From assembly GCF_002843385.1 (NCBI RefSeq), contig NZ_MVDE01000031.1, positions 1-60,431 of the forward strand: a stretch of 60,431 bases of DNA, given 5' to 3'. Source of the DNA: Labilibaculum manganireducens (GTDB taxonomy: Bacteria; Bacteroidota; Bacteroidia; Bacteroidales; Marinifilaceae). Positions within the stretch are counted from its first letter, which is position 1. Each line of letters opens with the position of its first letter. The notes below the pieces were generated by a model. That model was given only the letters and a program-made list of their open reading frames with translations, ran no database searches and had not been told where the DNA came from. Shown one piece after another: positions 43,319 to 51,807 of the stretch. The position numbers and the translations under genes were made by a program.

Positions 43319-46300
43319 ATGAGCACTAAATTCCCAGAGTACAAGAATCTTGATCTATCACAGGTCAACAAGGATATTCTAAAAGATTGGAACGAGAATA
43401 ATACATTCGAGAAGAGTTTGCAGACTCGCGAAGGCAATCCCACATTTGTTTTTTATGAAGGACCACCTTCAGCAAATGGTATGCCTGGTATCCACCACGT
43501 TATGGCTCGTGCTCTTAAAGATATTGTGTGCAGATACAAAACTTTAAAGGGATTTCAGGTGAACCGTAAAGCAGGATGGGATACACATGGCTTGCCTGTA
43601 GAACTTGGTGTTGAGAAAGAACTGGGAATTACCAAAGAAGATATTGGGACTAAAATATCGGTTGATGATTACAACCTGGCCTGTCGTACCAATGTAATGA
43701 AATATACCCGTGAGTGGGAAGATTTAACTTCTAAAATGGGCTACTGGGTAAATATGGAAGAGCCGTATATTACTTACGATAACCGTTATATTGAAACACT
43801 TTGGTGGTTGTTGAAACAACTGTTTGAGAAAGATTTATTATACAAAGGATATACAATCCAACCGTTTTCTCCTGCAGCAGGTACCGGTTTATCAACTCAT
43901 GAGTTAAATCAGCCTGGCTGTTATAAAGATGTGAAAGATACTACAGCTGTTGGTATGTTTAAAGTGGCCCGCGATGAGAAAAGCGAATTTCTTTACGAAG
44001 GAATAGATTGCGATGCCTATTTTATTGCATGGACAACTACTCCATGGACACTTCCTTCGAATACCGCTTTGGCTGTTGGTCCAAAAATCGAATACGTTCG
44101 TGTTCGCACTTTTAATCCGTATACAGGAATTCCTTGTGTGGTTATTTTGGCTAAAAATTTATTCTACAATTTCTTTGATAAAAAATACGAAGGACTTGAA
44201 TTGGGAGAATATGAAGTTGGCGATAAGCGTTTAACCTACAAAACGCTTTCGGAACATGTAGGAGCCGATTTGGAAGGTCTTCGTTACGAGCAGTTAATGC
44301 CTTTGGTAAAACCTGAAGGTGATGCTTTCCGTGTCATCTTAGGTGATTTTGTAACAACAGAAGATGGTACAGGTATTGTTCACATCGCTCCAACTTTTGG
44401 TGCGGATGATGACAGGGTTGCCAAAGTAGCTGGTATCTCACCACTAATTCTTCGCGATAAAGAAGGTAAAATGCAGCCAATGGTTGATCGTACCGGGAAA
44501 TTTTTCAAAATTGAAGATTTAAGTGAAGAGTTTGTAAAAGAATTTGTGAATGTTGAGGCTTACGGTGAGTATGCCGGTCGTTTTGTGAAAAATGCTTACG
44601 ATCCAACCTTAACAGATGATGATGCGACTTTAGATATCGACATTGCTGTTGCCCTTAAGAAAGAAAGTCTGGCTTTTAAAGTCGAGAAGCATGTTCACAA
44701 CTATCCACATTGCTGGAGAACAGATAAGCCAATTCTTTACTATCCATTGGATTCTTGGTTTATCGAAACAACAAAAGTCCGCGATCGTATGATCGAACTA
44801 AATAAAACCATTAACTGGAAACCTAAATCAACAGGTGAAGGTCGTTTTGGAAAATGGTTGGAGAATCTGCAGGATTGGAATCTTTCCCGCTCCCGTTATT
44901 GGGGAACTCCACTGCCAATTTGGGTGAGTGAGGATCGCGCTGAAATAAAATGTATAGGTTCAGTTGCAGAATTGAAAGCTGAAATTGAAAAATCGATGGT
45001 TGCCGGTTTCATGACCGAAAATATCCTGGCCGATTATATCGAAGGAGATAACAGCAAAGAGAATTACGAGAAATTCGACCTGCACCGACCATACGTTGAT
45101 GGTTTGGTTTTGGTGAGTGAAACAGGCCAGAAATTGTTCCGTGAGCTTGATTTGATTGATGTTTGGTTTGATTCAGGTGCGATGCCATATGCGCAGCAAC
45201 ATTATCCTTTCGAAAACAAAGAGAATTTCGACAAGTTGTTTCCAGCTCAGTTTATTGCCGAAGGTGTTGATCAAACCCGTGGATGGTTCTTTACTTTGCA
45301 TGCCATTGCAACCATGTGTTTCGATGGTGTTGCTTTCGAAAACATCATCTCCAACGGTTTGGTGCTGGATGCAAAAGGCAATAAGATGTCTAAACGTCTT
45401 GGAAATGCAGTTGATCCATTTTCAACCATTGAAAAATATGGTTCGGATCCGTTGCGTTGGTACATGATTACCAATGCTCAGCCTTGGGATAACTTGAAAT
45501 TCGATTTAGGTGGTGTGGAAGAAGTTCGCCGTAAATTCTTCGGAACACTTTACAATACTTATAGTTTCTTCCAATTGTATGCGAATGTTGATGGATTTAC
45601 TTATTCTGAAGCTGACGTGCCAATGGAACAGCGCCCTGAAATTGATCGTTGGATTCTTTCTCTGTTGAACTCCTTAATTAAAGAAGTTGAAGAGTGTTAT
45701 GAAGCCTATGAGCCAACTCGTGCCGGTCGTGCAATTCAGAATTTTGTAAATGAAAACCTATCAAACTGGTACGTTCGTTTGTGTCGAAAAAGATATTGGG
45801 GTGGAGACTATTCTACCGATAAAATTTCTGCTTACCAAACTTTGTACAGATGTTTAGAGACCATTTCTGTATTGGCTTCACCAATTGCTCCTTTCTATAT
45901 GGATCAATTGTTTAAAGATCTGAATTCAGTTACCGGTCGTTTTACTGAAGAATCGGTTCATTTGGTGAATTTCCCTAAATACGATCCAGAAGTAATTGAT
46001 TCTGAACTGGAAGAAAGAATGGATATGGCTCAGAAGATTTCGTCAATGTCACTTGGATTACGCCGTAAAGTGAAAATACGTGTTCGTCAGCCTCTGCAAA
46101 AGATTATTATTCCCATTCTTGATGATTCTATGGTGCCTCAGTTAGAGGCTATTAAGAATATCGTTCTTTCAGAAATTAATGTGAAGGAAATGGAATTCAT
46201 TACCGATACAACAGGTGTTTTAGTAAAAAATATCAAGCCTAACTTTAAGACCTTAGGGCCAAAGCATGGTAAGATAATGAAACAAATTGCTGCTGAAATT

Positions 46301-46759
46301 GGTAAAATGACTCAGGAAGATATTCTTGCTTTCGAAAAAGCAGGTAGTTACACAATTGTGGTAAACAATGAAAATGTCAGCCTGACTCCTGAAGATGTAG
46401 AAATTGTTTCTGAAGATATTCCAGGATGGTTAGTTGCAAATGAAGGGAAACTTACTGTTGCAATGGACGTAAACATAACCGAAGAATTACGTAAAGAAGG
46501 AATTGCCCGTGAGTTTATCAATAGAATTCAGAATTTAAGGAAGGACAGCGATTTTGATGTAACCGATAAAATTAAGCTTCAAATTATGATGCATGATTCT
46601 ATTAATGATGCTGTAATTGCTCATAAAGAATACATTGGGACTCAGACCTTAGCAGTTAGTATTGAATTAGTAGAAAAATTAGCTAAGAATGAAGCTAAAG
46701 CAGTTGAGATTGAGCAGGGTGTAGAGAGCTTTATTAAGATTGAAAAAGTTAGTGAATAA
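43319..46759 (+). CDS. ileS: isoleucyl-tRNA synthetase
   Basis: A 1146-residue class I synthetase. The HIGH-type motif reads GIHHVMARALKDIV (near residue 57), the KMSKS motif is GNKMSKRLGNA, and the editing-domain region contains AWTTTPWTLPSNTALAV. The C-terminal anticodon-binding region extends to the end. The length fits the larger eukaryote-like IleS type, which has no C-terminal zinc finger. It charges tRNA-Ile. Codon use shows a highly expressed gene. The DksA-like gene follows 35 bases later, so the two are probably co-transcribed. Confidence 0.96.
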   Translation: MSTKFPEYKNLDLSQVNKDILKDWNENNTFEKSLQTREGNPTFVFYEGPPSANGMPGIHHVMARALKDIVCRYKTLKGFQVNRKAGWDTHGLPVELGVEKELGITKEDIGTKISVDDYNLACRTNVMKYTREWEDLTSKMGYWVNMEEPYITYDNRYIETLWWLLKQLFEKDLLYKGYTIQPFSPAAGTGLSTHELNQPGCYKDVKDTTAVGMFKVARDEKSEFLYEGIDCDAYFIAWTTTPWTLPSNTALAVGPKIEYVRVRTFNPYTGIPCVVILAKNLFYNFFDKKYEGLELGEYEVGDKRLTYKTLSEHVGADLEGLRYEQLMPLVKPEGDAFRVILGDFVTTEDGTGIVHIAPTFGADDDRVAKVAGISPLILRDKEGKMQPMVDRTGKFFKIEDLSEEFVKEFVNVEAYGEYAGRFVKNAYDPTLTDDDATLDIDIAVALKKESLAFKVEKHVHNYPHCWRTDKPILYYPLDSWFIETTKVRDRMIELNKTINWKPKSTGEGRFGKWLENLQDWNLSRSRYWGTPLPIWVSEDRAEIKCIGSVAELKAEIEKSMVAGFMTENILADYIEGDNSKENYEKFDLHRPYVDGLVLVSETGQKLFRELDLIDVWFDSGAMPYAQQHYPFENKENFDKLFPAQFIAEGVDQTRGWFFTLHAIATMCFDGVAFENIISNGLVLDAKGNKMSKRLGNAVDPFSTIEKYGSDPLRWYMITNAQPWDNLKFDLGGVEEVRRKFFGTLYNTYSFFQLYANVDGFTYSEADVPMEQRPEIDRWILSLLNSLIKEVEECYEAYEPTRAGRAIQNFVNENLSNWYVRLCRKRYWGGDYSTDKISAYQTLYRCLETISVLASPIAPFYMDQLFKDLNSVTGRFTEESVHLVNFPKYDPEVIDSELEERMDMAQKISSMSLGLRRKVKIRVRQPLQKIIIPILDDSMVPQLEAIKNIVLSEINVKEMEFITDTTGVLVKNIKPNFKTLGPKHGKIMKQIAAEIGKMTQEDILAFEKAGSYTIVVNNENVSLTPEDVEIVSEDIPGWLVANEGKLTVAMDVNITEELRKEGIAREFINRIQNLRKDSDFDVTDKIKLQIMMHDSINDAVIAHKEYIGTQTLAVSIELVEKLAKNEAKAVEIEQGVESFIKIEKVSE

Positions 46760-46794
46760 TCGATTTTTTGTTATCTTTAAAAAAAATAGAAACA

Positions 46795-47169
46795 ATGGCA
46801 GAAAAGAAGCGATATACAGACGAAGAGTTGCAGGAATTCAAAGATTTGATTAATGCTAAACTTGAGAAAGCAAAAAAAGATTATGTGACTTTAAAAGCAG
46901 TAATCTCGAATAGTTCTGGAAATGATACTGAAGATACTTCACCTACTTTTAAAGTATTGGAAGAAGGCGCTTCTGTATTGTCGAAAGAGGAAGCAGGACG
47001 TTTAGCTGAACGTCAGGCGAAGTTTATTTCTCATCTGGAAATAGCTCTAATCCGCATTGAAAATAAAACCTATGGTATTTGTCGTGAGACAGGTAATTTA
47101 ATTGCTAAAGAAAGACTTCGTGCTGTTCCTCATGCTACATTAAGTATCGAGGCTAAAAACAAACAGTAA
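46795..47169 (+). CDS. TraR/DksA-family protein
   Basis: Starting at the ATG at 46795, this is a 124-residue protein. It opens with RYTDEELQEFKDLINAKLEK (coiled-coil helices) and ends with YGICRETGNLIAKERLRAVP and HATLSIEAKNKQ, the end of the DksA zinc-finger domain. Only one of the four usual cysteines is present, so it probably lacks zinc, as several Bacteroidota members do. DksA-type proteins bind in the RNA polymerase secondary channel. It lies between ileS and lspA and is followed by a strong terminator hairpin. Confidence 0.85.
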   Translation: MAEKKRYTDEELQEFKDLINAKLEKAKKDYVTLKAVISNSSGNDTEDTSPTFKVLEEGASVLSKEEAGRLAERQAKFISHLEIALIRIENKTYGICRETGNLIAKERLRAVPHATLSIEAKNKQ

Positions 47170-47191
47170 GATCTTTTATTGAATATATCTT

Positions 47192-47226
47192 AATGATTGG
47201 AAGAATATTCTTCCAATCATTTTTGT
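47192..47226 (+). terminator. terminator after the DksA-like gene
   Basis: A perfect 15-base palindromic arm (AATGATTGGAAGAAT / ATTCTTCCAATCATT) is followed by T's, 22 bases after the stop. It separates this gene from lspA. Confidence 0.8.
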
Positions 47227-47294
47227 TTACAAATCAGGGTTTCTATTTATTTGGAATCTGAAATAGATTAGCTGTTAACGATTAAATAGTCAAT

Positions 47295-47906
47295 ATGTCT
47301 TTATTTAAAAAATCGGTAGTACTTATTGTACTACTTCTTGTTTTGGATCAGGTAGTAAAAATTTGGATCAAAACCCATATGATGCTGGGAGAAGAGTATT
47401 CAGTATTCGGGGATTGGTTCTTGATTCATTTTATTGAAAACAATGGAATGGCTTTCGGAATGGAATTAGAAGGTCAGTGGGGGAAAATTCTTTTAAGTTT
47501 GTTTCGAATATTTGCTGTTTGCGGTATTGGGTGGTATCTGTACGATATCTCGACTAAGAAAGCGCCTTTGGGATTAGTAATTTCAATTGCTTTGATTTTT
47601 TCAGGAGCAATGGGTAACATTATTGACAGTGCTTTTTATGGATTAATTTTTAATGACAGCTACTATCAGGTTTCAACTTTTATGCCTGAAGCGGGAGGCT
47701 ATGCATCTTTTTTACATGGCAAAGTAGTTGATATGCTTTATTTCCCTCTTCTGGAAGGAAGATTTCCTGAATGGTTACCCATGTGGGGCGGAGAACATTA
47801 TATTTTCTTTCGTCCGGTTTTTAATATTGCCGATTCATACATAACAATTGGCGTTACTTTTATCCTTTTGTTTCAGCGAAAATATTTCATGAAAGAGCAT
47901 AAATAA
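47295..47906 (+). CDS. lspA: lipoprotein signal peptidase (signal peptidase II)
   Basis: A 203-residue membrane aspartic protease with four predicted membrane segments. The family motifs are NNGMAFGMELEGQWGK, SGAMGNIIDSAFYG (first catalytic aspartate) and VFNIADSYITIG (second catalytic aspartate). It cleaves lipoprotein signal peptides after lipid attachment, so it serves the many lipoproteins in this window. A 35-residue insertion between the two catalytic segments is typical of Bacteroidota. Confidence 0.94.
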   Translation: MSLFKKSVVLIVLLLVLDQVVKIWIKTHMMLGEEYSVFGDWFLIHFIENNGMAFGMELEGQWGKILLSLFRIFAVCGIGWYLYDISTKKAPLGLVISIALIFSGAMGNIIDSAFYGLIFNDSYYQVSTFMPEAGGYASFLHGKVVDMLYFPLLEGRFPEWLPMWGGEHYIFFRPVFNIADSYITIGVTFILLFQRKYFMKEHK

Positions 47907-47936
47907 AAAAATAATTTATATCAATATAGTAAGTAT

Positions 47937-47958
47937 AAAAGCCCGTTTAGGGCTTTTT
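47937..47958 (+). terminator. terminator of lspA
   Basis: AAAAGCCC and GGGCTTTT form a short stem followed by T's, 30 bases after the stop codon. Confidence 0.85.
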
Positions 47959-48359
47959 GTACTATTGATAAGCAAGTACTGCCTGACCAATTCCTGATTC
48001 GTTAAAATGTCTGGAAATATGTAAGGTAAAATTTTCCTGTGACTTTTCTTTTTCTTACAAAACATAAATTATTATTTGCTGATTGTTTCAGATTGTCTTA
48101 TATTTATTATTAAACTCATGTTTATGATTATATTTCTTGATTGAATTGTAATTAAGGAGTTTGTGTGTTAATAAAGACTACTACTAACGACTAGCAATTG
48201 TAAATTTATGCAAATACCATTCATTTCTATCAAACGGGAAGTATTCTCTTAATGGTAGTTTTTTTAATTTTTATCTGAATGATGTATGTAAGAACACTTC
48301 TGTAGCATACTTAAAGTATTCGATATTGCGCAATTGTTATATTAAATTGACTAAAGAGT
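47959..48359. other. 401-base intergenic region
   Basis: AT-rich, with no gene or clear repeat. It must hold the promoter of the LytTR response regulator gene. Confidence 0.4.
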
Positions 48360-49103
48360 ATGAAAAGTAAGATCCGAATTTTAATAGTTGAGGATGAATA
48401 TGCCATTGATGAAGGAATTCTGAACTGCTTAAACGATATGGATTATGAGATAGTTAAAACGGTATTTCATTCCAAAGCAGCTCTCGAATTTTTAGTGAGT
48501 ACCGAAATCGATATTGTTCTGATTGATGTAAATTTGAACGATGATCTTAACGGATGTCAATTAGCAGAGATCATTAAATGTGAATTCAGAATTCCGTTTA
48601 TATTTCTCATTTCAACTGTTGGGCAAATTAGTATTGAAAAGCTAAAGGAGGCGAATCCAAGTGTAATAGTATTGCAAAATCCGACATTAAATCAAATACA
48701 TTTTTCATTAACAATTGCAGTGAATAATAGTGAGAAGTTGAATCACACTTTGGGCGAAAATAAAGAAGAAAATTTGTCCTTGGAGCATTTAAATAATTGT
48801 CTGTTTTTAAAGAAGAACAATCATTTTGACAGAGTTAATTTTGAGGAGATATTTTGGTTAAGGGCTGAGAATAACTATACGGTAATTCATACAACAAAAG
48901 GAGACTATCTATACTCAACTGTTCTTAAGAAGTTCACAGCAAAATTGCCGGGAAATCAGTTTATTAGGGTGCATAGATCATATATAATTAATCTCACTAA
49001 AATTGATGGTTTTGAAGGGAAAATGATCATAGTTGATGGCCAGCACATTCCAGTTGCAAAAACTTACTGCAATAATGTGTTTGATTTATTGCATACCATA
49101 TAA
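48360..49103 (+). CDS. LytTR-family response regulator
   Basis: A 247-residue protein. Residues 1-120 are a receiver domain with the acidic pair EDE (11-13) and the phosphoacceptor in VLIDVNL (Asp56). Residues 140-247 are a LytTR DNA-binding domain (FEEIFWLRAENNYTVIHTTK and the FIRVHRSYIINLTKIDGF signature). Such proteins activate genes as dimers after phosphorylation. No sensor kinase gene is adjacent, so its partner is encoded elsewhere. Confidence 0.88.
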   Translation: MKSKIRILIVEDEYAIDEGILNCLNDMDYEIVKTVFHSKAALEFLVSTEIDIVLIDVNLNDDLNGCQLAEIIKCEFRIPFIFLISTVGQISIEKLKEANPSVIVLQNPTLNQIHFSLTIAVNNSEKLNHTLGENKEENLSLEHLNNCLFLKKNNHFDRVNFEEIFWLRAENNYTVIHTTKGDYLYSTVLKKFTAKLPGNQFIRVHRSYIINLTKIDGFEGKMIIVDGQHIPVAKTYCNNVFDLLHTI

Positions 49104-49375
49104 TTATCAGTTCCCAACCAGTAAAACTAATCAAACAGAACAGCAGGAAATGATAGCAGAAATAAGAACGGCAAACAAGTTATAGTTCTTGTTGAAACGA
49201 ATTGAAGTAGATACACTTAATATTACCGAAACATCTGGTACAATTATTCTGAAATATCCAGATATATTCTTAATTATTTTTTGTTGAATTATTGGAACTG
49301 GCTGTAGAAGTATCAAAAGGAGAGGATAGTGCATATAAATTAGAGACATAATAGGAAAAGGAGTTACTGGAATTG

Positions 49376-49416
49376 AAAAAGAGGCAGTTTCATAGTTAGG
49401 AGACAGCCTCTTTTTT
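49376..49416 (+). terminator. terminator-like hairpin
   Basis: AAAAAGAGGC pairs with GCCTCTTTTTT over a loop of about 20 bases. It lies 270 bases after the response regulator and next to the IS end scar. The gap before it has no supportable gene. Confidence 0.75.
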
Positions 49417-49437
49417 AGATTAAGCGATTTTGCGTAA

Positions 49438-49474
49438 GCAGTATCCCATAAAGTGTGTAAGTAAAGTTATTCTG
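49438..49474. mobile_element. solitary IS256-type element end (scar)
   Basis: These 37 bases are identical, in inverse orientation, to 577-613, the outer end of the IS256-family remnant near the start of the window. No transposase is present here. It is a leftover end from a lost or deleted element copy. Confidence 0.7.
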
Positions 49475-49505
49475 TTTCTTTGGATTAGCCTTAGGATTTT
49501 TTAAC

Positions 49506-49781
49506 TTAACATCTACTAATTTCAGAAATCCGGGGAATGCCGTTTATAGGTTGATAAATTTCAATCATTGCAACCGTGGCAGGAGCATTTGGAGAGACTT
49601 CTTTAGCATTGCAAATGAATCTGAAGTTGGTTCCGCCAACAATTTGGCAAGCTACAGCGAAAGGACTATATTCAACTCCTACCAGATCCTCAGTGGCTTT
49701 TTGAAATATATCTTTAGCTTCTTTTGAAATCTTTGTGCTGTAAGGAGTATAAGCACCTGTTGTTACTTCTGATTTTTCCAT
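49506..49781 (-). CDS. small cystatin-like protein
   Basis: A 91-residue protein with the cystatin inhibitory motif QxVxG (QIVGG at residues 46-50) followed by TNFRFICNA, as in the 'QVVAGTNY' strand of cystatins. The N-terminal helix region (STKISKEAKDIFQKATEDL) and C-terminal IEIYQPINGIP match the fold. There is no signal peptide, so it would act in the cytoplasm. Cystatins inhibit papain-like cysteine proteases; many small Bacteroidota homologues have no known target. Confidence 0.68.
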   Translation of the reverse strand: MEKSEVTTGAYTPYSTKISKEAKDIFQKATEDLVGVEYSPFAVACQIVGGTNFRFICNAKEVSPNAPATVAMIEIYQPINGIPRISEISRC

Positions 49782-50022
49782 CTTTGTTTATTAATTATTG
49801 TATTGCAGGATATAATTCCTAAAAACAAATATTAAGTTAACAAATTTGTGAAAAAAATTAAATGAGTGGATGGCATGAATGTTTTAGTGAAAAGCTAGTA
49901 TTTTTGAGTGAAAAAATAATAGTGATACTAATCGAACCTATAAAAGATATTTCAGAAAGTGATTCCTATTTTATAAATGAAATTTGGTTTTGTTTTTTGA
50001 GAAGTTGAATCGTATTATAAGC

Positions 50023-50046
50023 AAAAAAGCCCGTTAGGGCTTTTTT
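50023..50046. terminator. short bidirectional terminator
   Basis: AAAAAAGCCC and GGGCTTTTTT flank a four-base loop. On the minus strand it is just at the 3' end of the gene at 50045-50431. Confidence 0.85.
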
Positions 50047-50431
50047 ATGATTTAGTTTGATTGGCTTTTCTTTTTCGTTGTGCTTTAAAGTATAATATCT
50101 GACTGCGTAAACTCCATATTCCACCAGCTATTATAATGAGGAATATCCATTGTTTTCTGCCCCATCCTGCATCTCCAAAAATACCTTTCGACAGCATCAC
50201 TAGAGACATGATTATTATTAGGCTTGTTACAAGTGCAGCAACATGTCCTACTGCGGCATTCTCTTTCTGAATGCCTGTGGTGCAAAAGTACAGTATAAGT
50301 CCAAAGAAAGTAGGAATCAAGGCTGTCAATTGCCAATCTCCTGCATCAAAGTACCTTGCTGAAACTCCAATTAATCCAACAAGTATTAGGATTATAGAAT
50401 AAACTTTATTGATTTGATATGCTTCTTTCAT
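50045..50431 (-). CDS. small membrane protein of unknown function
   Basis: A 128-residue protein with four hydrophobic segments (about 10-24, 34-52, 62-82, 95-113) and a basic C-terminal tail (KAQRKRKANQTKS), which would be cytoplasmic. The stop codon overlaps the end of a terminator hairpin. I do not recognise the family, and no operon partner is evident. Confidence 0.72.
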   Translation of the reverse strand: MKEAYQINKVYSIILILVGLIGVSARYFDAGDWQLTALIPTFFGLILYFCTTGIQKENAAVGHVAALVTSLIIIMSLVMLSKGIFGDAGWGRKQWIFLIIIAGGIWSLRSQILYFKAQRKRKANQTKS

Positions 50432-50536
50432 GAATGTTATTTTTATTTAAATCAAATTAAAACACTAAAATACAAAAACTCATGAACAATCAAAACAGTT
50501 TCATCATTTGAATATTGATTACAAAATAGAAAGCAT

Positions 50537-50568
50537 AAGAAAGGCCGTCACTCCTGACAGCCTTTCTT
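50537..50568. terminator. terminator downstream of the coiled-coil lipoprotein gene
   Basis: AAGAAAGGC pairs with GCCTTTCTT around 14 bases. It follows the minus-strand gene at 50599-51462 by 30 bases. Confidence 0.7.
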
Positions 50569-50598
50569 GGACAACCTTAAAACTCAACCATGTATTGA

Positions 50599-51462
50599 TT
50601 ATCGTACCGCGATTACCAAATACTTTGAAGATTTCCAGAATTCAACCGGATCCAGGATTGTAATGCCTTCAACTGTCTCAACTCCCTCAACCTTATAAGA
50701 GCTGCTTGGATGATTTGTTACAAAACTAATCTTCTTCCCGATGACAGGAATAGTAGTAACTTTGGTGATATCAATTTTTTCAAATTCACTTGTATTAAAA
50801 TCTTTATTAAGAACTGCTGTTTTTCCAATTCCGATAAATCCACCGTCTTTGGTAATTACATTTTTCTCTTGTAATTCTTTGCTGGTTCCAAATATATAGT
50901 AAGCTGTATTTAGTTCGTTTGTTGCGTTTTCAATTACTTTCGTTTTGTTTTCGTTTTCAGTATTTAAAGCCAACACAGTTCCATTTAGCTCAGTCACTTG
51001 TCCATTTAAGTTATCTACTTCAATGTTCAATTTAGCTACTTTGTCATTCAGAACAATAATTTCACCTTCTTTAGCTTCCAATTCCGTTTTTAAACGATCA
51101 GTTAATTTGCGTAGCTTAGAGTTTTGATACCAGCTATTATTTAATTTTTTGTCTAATTCTTCAATTTTTAATTTGTTTTGTTCTAACAAATTATTGATTG
51201 AAGTTAAATCACTTGCAATTTTTTGTTTTTGAGATTGATTAGGATTCTCAGAGTTAACTGCAATAATATTTTCTTTTTGCTTAATCATTTCAAGATTTTC
51301 TTCAATTGAATTTAATGATCCAATAAATTCATTAATCGAAGAATCTTTTTCCTGAGCCATTACAGTTAGCTGCTGGTTTTGTTCTCTTAATTGTTTTAAC
51401 TCTTTTTGATTACATGAGATAAATAATGGAACAAACAGCAATGCTATAAGAATACGTTTCAT
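50599..51462 (-). CDS. coiled-coil lipoprotein
   Basis: A 287-residue protein with a lipoprotein signal (LFISC, cysteine 17). A long heptad-rich coiled coil follows (about 20-185: ELKQLREQNQQLTVMAQEKD, then repeated INNLLEQNKLKIEELDKKL-like blocks). A compact C-terminal domain (about 190-287) has ELNTAYYIFGTSKEL and ends ILDPVEFWKSSKYLVIAVR. Similar Bacteroidota proteins have been called Cbp1-family, of unknown role. It is probably outer-membrane anchored, with the coil reaching into the periplasm. Confidence 0.78.
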   Translation of the reverse strand: MKRILIALLFVPLFISCNQKELKQLREQNQQLTVMAQEKDSSINEFIGSLNSIEENLEMIKQKENIIAVNSENPNQSQKQKIASDLTSINNLLEQNKLKIEELDKKLNNSWYQNSKLRKLTDRLKTELEAKEGEIIVLNDKVAKLNIEVDNLNGQVTELNGTVLALNTENENKTKVIENATNELNTAYYIFGTSKELQEKNVITKDGGFIGIGKTAVLNKDFNTSEFEKIDITKVTTIPVIGKKISFVTNHPSSSYKVEGVETVEGITILDPVEFWKSSKYLVIAVR

Positions 51463-51807
51463 AAATTAGTTTTTAGAGATTAGGTTTCATTATCTTGTTT
51501 CTATTACATATATGAATATCATGCCAAGATTATACGCCAAAGGAGATTATTCATCTATTCATTATAACTTACATGTTATCAGTGATTAATGCGCTGTTTC
51601 GTTTGCGCGGATAGATTGCGGTTTTAGAGTTGAGGAATCGGAGTTGGGGAATATTTCCCCAGTTCATGGGTATAAAATACCCAAAAGGTTAAGGGTTGTT
51701 TAAAGGAATGTGTACCAGTATTTTGAGCACGGACTAAAAATATTCTTATTAACTTTACCTTAAAGAATTTAAACCTTACTGTGATATAAGAAAACAAATA
51801 AATTCAA
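51463..51807. other. 345-base intergenic region with a short hairpin
   Basis: No gene. A small perfect inverted repeat GGGTATAAAATACCC lies at 51668-51682, about 125 bases before the hybrid kinase gene. It is a possible regulatory site; nothing else stands out. Confidence 0.4.
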
